A DNA stretch of 19,252 bases from an uncultured Collinsella sp. (lineage in GTDB: Bacteria > Actinomycetota > Coriobacteriia > Coriobacteriales > Coriobacteriaceae): positions 1-19,252 of the forward strand of contig CABRWN010000018.1 of assembly GCA_902474645.1 (NCBI GenBank), read 5' to 3'. The position numbers and the translations under genes were made by a program. This document shows, in pieces, positions 13,398 through 19,252 of this stretch (position 1 is the first letter of the stretch; the number at the start of each line of letters is the position of its first letter). A model generated the notes under the pieces. It ran no database searches. It saw only the letters and a program-made list of their open reading frames with translations, and was not told the origin of the DNA.

Positions 13398-14498
13398 TTA
13401 CTCATCCATGAGATAGTAGTGGCCCAGTGCGTCGGCACCCAGAATGGCGTTTGCGACCATCTCGGGCGTCACCTCAAACGGCATATTACACATGGTGTCC
13501 TCGGGCGCGCACGCGGCCTCGGCAACAATCATGGCCTTCTCGCGCGTAACCTCGGCAACGCCAAGTTCCTTCATCGTGACCGGCAGGCCCAGCTCAATGC
13601 AGAAGCCCAAGACTTCCTCGAGCTTCTCAGTCGGGGCATCCTCGAGTACCAGCTGGACGATGGTGCCAAAGGCGACCTTCTCGCCGTGATACATGCCGTG
13701 GCACTCGGGCAGCATCGTCAGACCATTGTGGATGGCATGAGCAGCAGCAAGGCCCGAGCTCTCAAAGCCAATGCCCGAAAGCAGCGTATTGGCCTCGATG
13801 ATGTGCTCGACGGCAGGCGTGAGCGCACCCTTCTCCAGCGCAACCTTGGCCTTGACGCCATCGGCCATGAGCGTCTCATAGCAGAGCTTGGCGAGCGCCA
13901 GGCCGGCCATTCCGCCCTTGCCGCCAGCGCAGGTGCCGCCGTCGGCATCGTGCGTCGCCTGGGCCTCAAAGTAGGTTGCGAGCGCATCGCCCATACCGGA
14001 AACCGTCAGGCGCACCGGGCTCGCCGCGATAACCGTCGTATCCATCAGGACAATGTTGGGGTTTGCCTTAAGGAAGAGATATTTATCGAACTGGCCGTCA
14101 TCGGTGTAGAGCACCGAAAGTGCCGAGCACGGCGCATCGGTCGAAGCGATGGTGGGGCAAATGATAACCGGGGACTCCAGGTAATAGGCGACGGCCTTCG
14201 CGGTGTCGAGGATCTTGCCGCCGCCGACGCCGACGATGATGTCGCAGCCGTTGTCGCGAGCGAGCGCAACCAGGCGATCGACCTCGCCCTTGGAGCACTC
14301 GCCGTTAAAGTCCTCAAACAGCAGCTCGGCCTTGGCCTCGGCAAAACCGCCCTCGATCTTGGCACCGACGCGCTTCTTGCCCGAAGGCGTCACGATGACG
14401 AGGGCCTTAGCGCCGAGCGGCTCGACATAGGAGCCGAGCTTGGCCAGCTCGTCCGGGCCCTGGATGTACTTGCTGGGGCTATTGAAAATTGCAGCCAT
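13398..14498 (-). CDS. gldA: Glycerol dehydrogenase
   Basis: NAD-dependent and metal-dependent oxidation of glycerol to dihydroxyacetone (or the reverse) in the cytoplasm, part of anaerobic glycerol and NADH balancing. The 366-residue length is normal for the family. It has the nucleotide-binding run GVGGGKILDTAKA (90-102), the CPTIASTDAPCSALSV loop (114-129), and metal ligands Asp171 (GMGDAL), His254 (AAHAIHNG) and His271 (MYHGEKVAFG), matching the Asp/His/His set of GldA. Start ATG at 14498 follows a weak GGGATAG site. The preceding gene on the same strand is the iron alcohol dehydrogenase, but a strong terminator between them implies its own promoter or controlled read-through. Confidence 0.95.
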   Translation of the reverse strand: MAAIFNSPSKYIQGPDELAKLGSYVEPLGAKALVIVTPSGKKRVGAKIEGGFAEAKAELLFEDFNGECSKGEVDRLVALARDNGCDIIVGVGGGKILDTAKAVAYYLESPVIICPTIASTDAPCSALSVLYTDDGQFDKYLFLKANPNIVLMDTTVIAASPVRLTVSGMGDALATYFEAQATHDADGGTCAGGKGGMAGLALAKLCYETLMADGVKAKVALEKGALTPAVEHIIEANTLLSGIGFESSGLAAAHAIHNGLTMLPECHGMYHGEKVAFGTIVQLVLEDAPTEKLEEVLGFCIELGLPVTMKELGVAEVTREKAMIVAEAACAPEDTMCNMPFEVTPEMVANAILGADALGHYYLMDE

Positions 14499-14510
14499 AA
14501 CTATCCCATT

Positions 14511-14560
14511 CTCTAAAAGAAAAAAGAAAGGGGCTCCGTACGGATACGTGCGGAGCCCCT
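14511..14560 (-). terminator. Strong intrinsic terminator of the iron alcohol dehydrogenase gene
   Basis: AGGGGCTCCG (14529-14538) pairs perfectly with CGGAGCCCCT (14551-14560), and the tip continues with TACG/CGTG. On the minus strand it runs into TTTCTTTTTTCTTTT, an excellent U-tract. It lies 21 bases after the stop of the upstream gene and about 30 bases before the gldA start. Confidence 0.88.
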
Positions 14561-14581
14561 CGTTACGATAACAAGAGTCGA

Positions 14582-15805
14582 TTAGAAATCGATGTCGGTG
14601 TCGTAGTAGCAGGCCTTGAGAATCTTCTCGAAGTCGGCAGCCTTGGTCTCACGCGGGTTCTCGGGCGTGCAGGCGTCCTGCTCGGCGTTCGCGGCAATCT
14701 CGGGCAGCTTGGCGAGGAACTCCTCCTCGGAAACCATCTGCGGGTTCTCGGCGTCGACCTTCACGCCACCATTCGCGTAATCCTTGATGGACTGCGGAAT
14801 GTTGAGCTGGTCGTTGAGGTCGCGAATCTTCTGGACGAGTGCAGCGATGAGCTCCTCGTTGGTCTCGCCGGGAAGGTGCAGGATCTCCTTGGCCACGTAA
14901 GCGTAACGCTCGGCGGCACGGGGATCCTTGGAGTTCCACTGGATGACCTTGCCCAGGTACATGGCGTTAGCAGCACCGTGGATGATGTGGCCGTTCTCGA
15001 AGGCAGCACCGGTCTTGTGAGCCATGGAGTGAACGATGCCGAGCAGGCCCGAGGAGAAGGCGATACCGGCGATGCACTGAGCCTCGTGCATGTGCTGACG
15101 GGCCTCATGGTCGCCAGCATAGGACTTGGGCAGCCACTCGACGATCTCGCGGATGCCGTGCAGAGCGTTGGCGTCGGTGAACATAGAGGCGCAGGTGGAA
15201 ACGTAGGCCTCCATGCAGTGGGTCAGAGCATCCATGCCGGTGTGAGCGCACAGCTTGGCGGGCATGGTGTAGGTGAGCTCGGGGTCGACGATGGCGACAT
15301 CAGGGGTGATGTTGAAGTCGGCCAGCGGGTACTTGATGCCCTTGGCGTAGTCGGTGATGACGGAGAAGGCAGTAACCTCGGTAGCGGTACCGGAGGTAGA
15401 GGAGATGGCGCAGAAATGAGCCTTCTGACGCAGCTCAGGGAAGCTGAACGGCTGGATGATGTTATCGAAGGACTCCTCGGGATACTCGTAGAAGACCCAC
15501 ATGGCCTTAGCGGCATCGATGGGCGAGCCGCCGCCGATGGCGATAATCCAGTCGGGCTCGAACTCGCGCATGGCCTCGGCGCCCTTCATGACCGTCTCGA
15601 TGGACGGGTCGGACTCGACGCCCTCGAACAGCTTGACCTCGAAACCGCCTTCCTTAAGGTCGTTCTCGACGTCCTGCAGGAACCCGCCGCGGCGCATAGA
15701 GCTGCCGCCAGAAACGATGATGGCCTTCTTGCCCTTGAGGTTCTTCACCTCGTGGCGAGCGCCCTCACCAAAGTACAGATCGCGAGGATTGGTAAAACGT
15801 CCCAT
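14582..15805 (-). CDS. Iron-containing alcohol dehydrogenase (butanol dehydrogenase-like)
   Basis: A cytoplasmic group III NAD(P)H alcohol dehydrogenase, typically reducing an aldehyde to an alcohol to recycle NADH in fermentation. The 407 residues show IGGGSPIDAAKAM (90-102), STSGTATEVTAFSVI (136-150), and the metal-site segments TGMDALTHCMEAY (Asp192, His196), GIVHSMAHKTGA (His259, His263) and NGHIIHGAANAM (His273, His276). Which of the last two histidines binds metal is unclear from sequence alone. I chose the ATG at 15805 after TAGGAGG; the frame opens further upstream to 15856, but that part lacks family similarity and crosses an inverted repeat. A terminator follows directly. Confidence 0.93.
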   Translation of the reverse strand: MGRFTNPRDLYFGEGARHEVKNLKGKKAIIVSGGSSMRRGGFLQDVENDLKEGGFEVKLFEGVESDPSIETVMKGAEAMREFEPDWIIAIGGGSPIDAAKAMWVFYEYPEESFDNIIQPFSFPELRQKAHFCAISSTSGTATEVTAFSVITDYAKGIKYPLADFNITPDVAIVDPELTYTMPAKLCAHTGMDALTHCMEAYVSTCASMFTDANALHGIREIVEWLPKSYAGDHEARQHMHEAQCIAGIAFSSGLLGIVHSMAHKTGAAFENGHIIHGAANAMYLGKVIQWNSKDPRAAERYAYVAKEILHLPGETNEELIAALVQKIRDLNDQLNIPQSIKDYANGGVKVDAENPQMVSEEEFLAKLPEIAANAEQDACTPENPRETKAADFEKILKACYYDTDIDF

Positions 15806-15845
15806 ACTGTGCCTCCTAAACAAGCCCCTCTTAGACTTGCGTATA

Positions 15846-15872
15846 TAACGGAGCACCCAATTGGCTCCGTTA
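15846..15872. promoter_or_regulatory. 9-bp inverted repeat upstream of the iron alcohol dehydrogenase
   Basis: TAACGGAGC (15846-15854) and GCTCCGTTA (15864-15872) are exact reverse complements separated by 9 bases. The minus-strand sequence running on from the repeat is a TATATA -10 candidate, about 40 bases before the start codon. It could be an operator or a leader hairpin. Confidence 0.5.
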
Positions 15873-16019
15873 GGACCGGTTTGCGCGTTGCCGGCGATGA
15901 CAATGCGCGATGTCTAAACGTCTCAACGCTCAGACAAACACTATTTTACCGTTCTGGTTGGTCAGTTATTCCCCTAAAGCCGCCAATGATGAAACGTTTT
16001 TTCTATCCCTGAAGACCCT

Positions 16020-16239
16020 TGTGCGGCATCCATACTCCCAAGCTGGGCAAACGTTTTATCAAGGTTGACCACATATCCCGGACAGGGCTGTGCCCCTCCA
16101 AAATGTGCCCCGTTCGCCGCCAAAAATCGACCGTTTACGGCACTGTGATACCACCCGCGCAACCGAGGTGCCGACATTTGTGCGACATCCGTCTTCGTGG
16201 TGCAAAGGTGCAAGTCCAAGTGCGGCACCCCCGGTGTGC
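16020..16239. repeat. Short GTGC-rich direct repeats
   Basis: TGTGCGGCATCC (16020-16031) recurs as TGTGCGACATCC (16179-16190); TGTGCCCC occurs at 16089 and 16104; further GTGC copies lie at 16168, 16200, 16208, 16220 and 16236, and GGCAC/GTGCC can form a small hairpin at about 16224-16240. The density is unlike the coding flanks. Function unknown. Confidence 0.4.
16110..16138 (-). repeat. 29-bp element, copy 2
   Basis: Read on the minus strand it is GTAAACGG, then TCGATTTTTGGCG, then GCGAACGG. It matches the element at 8745-8773 at 25 of 29 positions, with the two boxes again 21 bp apart. It lies about 305 bp upstream of the iron alcohol dehydrogenase start and points toward it. Confidence 0.6.
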
Positions 16240-16305
16240 CACATGCGGGTAAACTAGAACTTTATATAGAGACATTTGAACCCTAACCGCAGCAAAGGAG
16301 GCCCC

Positions 16306-17382
16306 ATGGCATTCGATCCCATTCAAGAGGATTGCCATCGCCTCGTTCTTGAGGCCTTGCGCCGCGACAATATCCCGCTCACTGACGGCCCCGCCGTCGA
16401 GCGTCTAATGGAGCAATTCACCCGCAACCCCGCGCCGCTCATCGTGCACGACCGCGACCGAGCTGGGCATCTGATTGCCAAGGTCGTCGAGGCTGTCGAC
16501 TACCGCATCCCCTTTATCCCCGACGACGCCCAGGCAGAGCAAGAAGAAGCCGCAGCCGAGAACATGCTCCGCGAGGCAGCCGCGCTCGATCCGGGCAACT
16601 GGGATGCCCAGCGCATGCTGACGGCGCTCACCGTCGAATCCAACGAGGAATACGTACAGTATCTGGTGTCCAAGTGCGACGAGGTGGAGCACGATCTGGC
16701 GCTCAAGATTGCCTCGGCGCAGGACCCCTACGAGCGTGAGGCCGCAGGCGACCTGACCCGCCGTCCCTACCTGCGCTGGCTTGCCGCCTTGGCATCGCCC
16801 GCGCTCATTAGCGGCCGCTACCGCATGTCGCTGGATGCCGCGAATCGCAGCCTGGACTTTGCGCCCAACGACCCCGCCGGCGTCCGCCATACCGCGATGC
16901 TTGCCATGGCAAAGCTCGAATACCCTGCCGAGGAGCTCAAGCGTTTTCGCTCCGCCCACTCCGTGCCCTATCTTGCAAACACGCCGCTGCGCCGCCGTCC
17001 CAAGGACGCGGAGCGCGACCTAGACCCGTGGACGCTCATCGCGCTGATGAGCACAGCCTGGCGCGAGCTGGATTACGAGGGCGCCGAGCACTATCTGCGC
17101 ATCCTGGTGCGCTCATGCCCGCACGCAGCCGAGGCGCTCTACTTCCAAACCGAGTTTCCCGATGGCGTCTATGCCCGCGTCAACGTAGGTCCGGGCTCCA
17201 CCGATGAGCTTGTCCTTGCTCTGTCCGAGGCGACGCCGGTGCTACAGGAGGGCCTGGGCGCGCCCGACAACGCCAGCTTTGCCGCCTGGGTCGCCACCAA
17301 CGACATCGTGCGCTCCCAGATCGACGAGCGCATCCTACGCGCAGCCGAGCAGGGGCTTCCATTTAAGGGAGGAGACCTCTAA
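16306..17382 (+). CDS. TPR-like helical repeat protein of unknown function (paralogue 1)
   Basis: A 358-residue soluble protein, acidic at 72-92, without signal peptide or membrane segments. Helical repeat features occur at ENMLREAAALDPGNWDAQRM (about 86-104) and SGRYRMSLDAANRSLDFAPNDPAGVRH (about 169-195), the latter like the TPR-type motif of ST7-like proteins. The start is the ATG at 16306 behind AAAGGAGG. Its stop overlaps the next gene's start by one base (TAATG), so the two are translationally coupled. The next gene is a full-length paralogue: the DAQ segment, the RYR...L....P.RAAG-like segment and the later PW..LA/IAL segment occur in the same order. Probably a scaffold or protein-binding protein; function not known. 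Confidence 0.8.
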   Translation: MAFDPIQEDCHRLVLEALRRDNIPLTDGPAVERLMEQFTRNPAPLIVHDRDRAGHLIAKVVEAVDYRIPFIPDDAQAEQEEAAAENMLREAAALDPGNWDAQRMLTALTVESNEEYVQYLVSKCDEVEHDLALKIASAQDPYEREAAGDLTRRPYLRWLAALASPALISGRYRMSLDAANRSLDFAPNDPAGVRHTAMLAMAKLEYPAEELKRFRSAHSVPYLANTPLRRRPKDAERDLDPWTLIALMSTAWRELDYEGAEHYLRILVRSCPHAAEALYFQTEFPDGVYARVNVGPGSTDELVLALSEATPVLQEGLGAPDNASFAAWVATNDIVRSQIDERILRAAEQGLPFKGGDL

Positions 17383-18425
17383 TGGATCCGAGCGTCTACA
17401 TCCCCGCCTACTTGGAGCGCACCTATCTGGCATCACACCCCGAACTCACCGATGCAGCACGCGAGCTTGTCCATAACGACGTCAGCGCAAACCCTCACAA
17501 GTATGCGCAGACCGAGCATGCCCAAGCGCTGCTGTCCTATGCCGGCGTTCATCGTCATTTGCTTGACGAGCTTCGCCGCATCGAGGACATGGGCAGCGAC
17601 GAGGAGTTTGAGCAGACGCGCAACCGCCTGTTCGACGATATGCGCGATGAGCTGCTCAAGATCGTCCGCGTCGATGCGCATGTCCTCGATGCCCAGCTGC
17701 TCGCCATCATCCTGGCCGACACGCCCGTCGATGCCTGCCTGGGCGACTTGATGAAGCTCGAGGCGAGCACGGCCGACTACCTGCAACAAAGCGTGCCCGG
17801 GTTTGATATGGAGGCCCCGCACTACTGGGCCAATAATGTTTTGGCCGACGGTGTCACCGCAGCAGACCTTACCGTGAGCCAGCCGGCCCTTATCGGGTGG
17901 CTCCACACGCTCGAGGCCATCTCGCAGCTGTGCATGGCGAGCGCTCGTTACCGCGCCGCCGCCAACTACTCTCGCCGTGTTCTTAAGGCGGAGGGCTATC
18001 CCACCCGGGCCGCCGGCACCGTGTTGCTTGCCCTCGCCCGCTTGGAAGACCAGGACGGTTTTTTTACCCTGGCTCACCAGCTCGAGGAGCAGGTGGGAGC
18101 TGATGCACTCGAGAACTCCCCCTGGTACCTGCTCGCCCGCACGATTCTGCTGTTCAAAACAAACAAGATGCGCCCGGCGACGCGCGCGCTGCGTGAGTTC
18201 GCTAACCGTTGCGAGGGCGGCGCGTTCTTCTTGCTGAACCCCATGTACCAGACACCGTACCTTCCCTGCCGGCCCGAACCGCACGACCCCTGGGACCTTT
18301 CGCACCAGGCCGTTTGGGAAGCGGACGGTATTATCTCGGACACTCCCGACTTTGCCCCCTGGGCCAATGCCTGCGAAGACGTGTCGCAGCTTGCCCAGGA
18401 ATTTGCGCGCCGCTACGGTTTTTAG
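17382..18425 (+). CDS. TPR-like helical repeat protein of unknown function (paralogue 2)
   Basis: A 347-residue soluble, predominantly helical protein. Segments matching paralogue 1 are VDAHVLDAQLLAIILADTP (about 97-115), SARYRAAANYSRRVLKAEGY (about 187-206), TVLLALARLE (about 213-222) and ENSPWYLLARTILLF further on. Its ATG overlaps the previous stop and has GGGAGGAG just upstream, so it is coupled to paralogue 1. It ends 45 bases before murT on the same strand with no terminator between, suggesting one operon. No catalytic motif is visible. A role alongside MurT/GatD or in cell-envelope organisation is only a guess from position. Confidence 0.8.
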   Translation: MDPSVYIPAYLERTYLASHPELTDAARELVHNDVSANPHKYAQTEHAQALLSYAGVHRHLLDELRRIEDMGSDEEFEQTRNRLFDDMRDELLKIVRVDAHVLDAQLLAIILADTPVDACLGDLMKLEASTADYLQQSVPGFDMEAPHYWANNVLADGVTAADLTVSQPALIGWLHTLEAISQLCMASARYRAAANYSRRVLKAEGYPTRAAGTVLLALARLEDQDGFFTLAHQLEEQVGADALENSPWYLLARTILLFKTNKMRPATRALREFANRCEGGAFFLLNPMYQTPYLPCRPEPHDPWDLSHQAVWEADGIISDTPDFAPWANACEDVSQLAQEFARRYGF

Positions 18426-18470
18426 TGACGCACTCGACCCGACCATGTCGTTTACGTTAGGAACGGTTTC

Positions 18471-19252
18471 ATGAACCTCCGCTCATCTCTTGCCTGCACC
18501 TCGAGCGATATCGCTCGCTGGGGACTGCGCTCTGTCCTCAAACGCCAGGGTGGCGTGCTTCCCGGCCGCATCGCCATGAAGATCGACCCCGAGTTGCTGA
18601 GCGACCTCGCCAGCCTTGTCGACCGCAGCGTGGTGATTACCGGTACTAATGGCAAGACCACCACCTCCAACCTCATCGCCGACGCCGTTGCTGCCAGCGG
18701 TGCTACCGTGGTGTGCAACCGTGCCGGCAACAATATGGAGCCTGGTGTGGTGGGTGCTCTGCTCGAGGCGCGCAGCGGCCTCAAGCGAGCCGGTGGCAAG
18801 CGCGTGGGCGTTTTTGAGTGCGATGAGCTTTACACCGTACGCGTTCTGCCCAAGCTCAAGCCGACGTACTTTGTGCTGCTCAACCTGTTCCGCGACCAGC
18901 TAGATCGCTATGGCGAGATCGATCACACCCAGGAGGTCATCGCCCACGCGTTGGAGCTTTCGCCGGCAACGACGCTCATCTACAACGCCGACGACCCGCT
19001 GTGCGCCTCGATTGCCGCGCGCGTTCCCAACGCGAGCATTGCCTTTGGCATCGATGGCGCCACCAACACCGAGTCCGACCGTATTAGCGACTCGCGCTTT
19101 TGCTCGCAGTGCAACGCGCCGCTGGAGTATGACTACGTGCAATACGGCCAGCTCGGCGCCTACCATTGCCCCTCGTGCGGCTGGGCCCGCCCTGCGCTTG
19201 TCCGTCGCGTGACGGGCGTGGAGCTCGGCTGCGACGGCTACGGCTTTGACCT
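18471..19252 (+). CDS. murT: Lipid II isoglutaminyl synthase subunit MurT, 3' end cut by window edge
   Basis: MurT with GatD amidates the D-glutamate of the peptidoglycan stem peptide on lipid II, using ATP and glutamine-derived ammonia. The visible 260 residues match MurT in order: PGRIAMKIDPELLSDLA near 31-47, the Mur-ligase P-loop GTNGKTTTSNLI (58-69), NRAGNNMEPGV (83-93), FECDE (115-119), NLFRDQLDRYGEID (138-151), NADDP (172-176), and a four-cysteine insert C211xxC214 ... C233xxC236 (SRFCSQCNAPLEYDYVQYGQ, then YHCPSCGW) that distinguishes MurT from MurC-F. The ATG at 18471 follows TTAGGAA; another ATG at 18445 is out of frame. The C-terminal domain lies outside the window, and gatD would be expected to follow. 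Confidence 0.95.
   Translation, partial: MNLRSSLACTSSDIARWGLRSVLKRQGGVLPGRIAMKIDPELLSDLASLVDRSVVITGTNGKTTTSNLIADAVAASGATVVCNRAGNNMEPGVVGALLEARSGLKRAGGKRVGVFECDELYTVRVLPKLKPTYFVLLNLFRDQLDRYGEIDHTQEVIAHALELSPATTLIYNADDPLCASIAARVPNASIAFGIDGATNTESDRISDSRFCSQCNAPLEYDYVQYGQLGAYHCPSCGWARPALVRRVTGVELGCDGYGFD

Larger units (their letters stand above)
15806..16305. other. 500-bp gene-free divergent region
   Basis: This lies between the iron alcohol dehydrogenase (minus) and the first TPR-like gene (plus). I see no supportable coding frame. It contains an inverted repeat at 15846-15872, the second copy of a 29-bp element at 16110-16138, and a cluster of GTGC-rich short repeats at 16020-16240. TATATA at 16263-16268 is a possible -10 for the plus-strand gene, and TATATA at 15842-15847 is one for the minus-strand gene. 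Neither has a clear -35. Confidence 0.55.

Noticed and set aside
13419..14516. 365-codon plus-strand frame opposite gldA
   Set aside because: Antisense shadow; GldA has all metal and nucleotide motifs.
14876..16012. 378-codon plus-strand frame opposite the iron alcohol dehydrogenase
   Set aside because: Antisense shadow extending into non-coding DNA; no ribosome site.
16019..16338. Short frames on both strands in the region before the first TPR-like gene
   Set aside because: They contain the repeated GTGC motifs and the 29-bp element; no ribosome site or family signal supports coding.
17433..18446. 337-codon minus-strand frame opposite the second TPR-like gene
   Set aside because: The plus-strand frame has a ribosome site, a coupled start and paralogy with its neighbour; the minus frame has none of these.
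1..19252. CRISPR arrays, tRNA/rRNA genes, insertion sequences, phage genes
   Set aside because: No regularly spaced repeats, no cloverleaf-like sequences and no transposase or integrase motifs were seen on either strand by eye.

Overview
The window is about 60 percent GC, densely packed with short intergenic gaps and good Shine-Dalgarno sites. The gene set suits an anaerobic, fermentative gut actinobacterium of the Coriobacteriia, most likely Collinsella: GH4 phospho-alpha-glucosidase with an alpha-glucoside PTS, several alcohol/polyol dehydrogenases, a multi-cluster ferredoxin-like protein, and MurT. The genus is an inference from gene content and style; no marker gene was compared.

Layout. 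1-1561 (minus): guaA, missing only its last residues at the window edge. 1830-2843 (plus): cytoplasmic L-asparaginase, divergent from guaA. 2844-3164: a gene-free AT-rich stretch bounded by two inverted copies of a ~38-bp repeat. 3165-3849: a small XRE regulator and an unknown 129-residue protein, divergent around a perfect 24-bp palindrome. 3859-5330 (minus): ychF followed by a small DUF1648-type membrane protein.

5458-10767 is a sugar-utilisation locus. PTS alpha-glucoside EIICB and GH4 6-phospho-alpha-glucosidase form a minus-strand unit. A zinc polyol/alcohol dehydrogenase and a TreR-like GntR/UTRA regulator form a divergent plus-strand unit. The 356-bp region between them carries sites of the GTnTAnAC type expected for HutC/TreR regulators, one of them inside a good promoter for the dehydrogenase. 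The likely logic is uptake of a disaccharide or disaccharide alcohol as its 6-phosphate, cleavage to glucose-6-phosphate plus an aglycone, and oxidation of a polyol aglycone by the dehydrogenase.

10899-13266 holds a divergent pair: a protein with four predicted [4Fe-4S] motifs (minus) and a D-2-hydroxyacid dehydrogenase (plus). 13398-15805 (minus) holds an iron-containing alcohol dehydrogenase and glycerol dehydrogenase, each followed by its own intrinsic terminator. After a 500-bp intergenic region come two tandem, translationally coupled paralogous TPR-like proteins of unknown function and then murT, which runs off the end (its partner gatD would be expected beyond).

The most intriguing non-coding signals are a 29-bp element shared by two intergenic regions, each upstream of an alcohol dehydrogenase and in the same orientation relative to it; the 24-bp palindrome; and the inverted repeat element at 2886-3129. 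No RNA genes, CRISPR arrays, insertion sequences or phage genes were seen.
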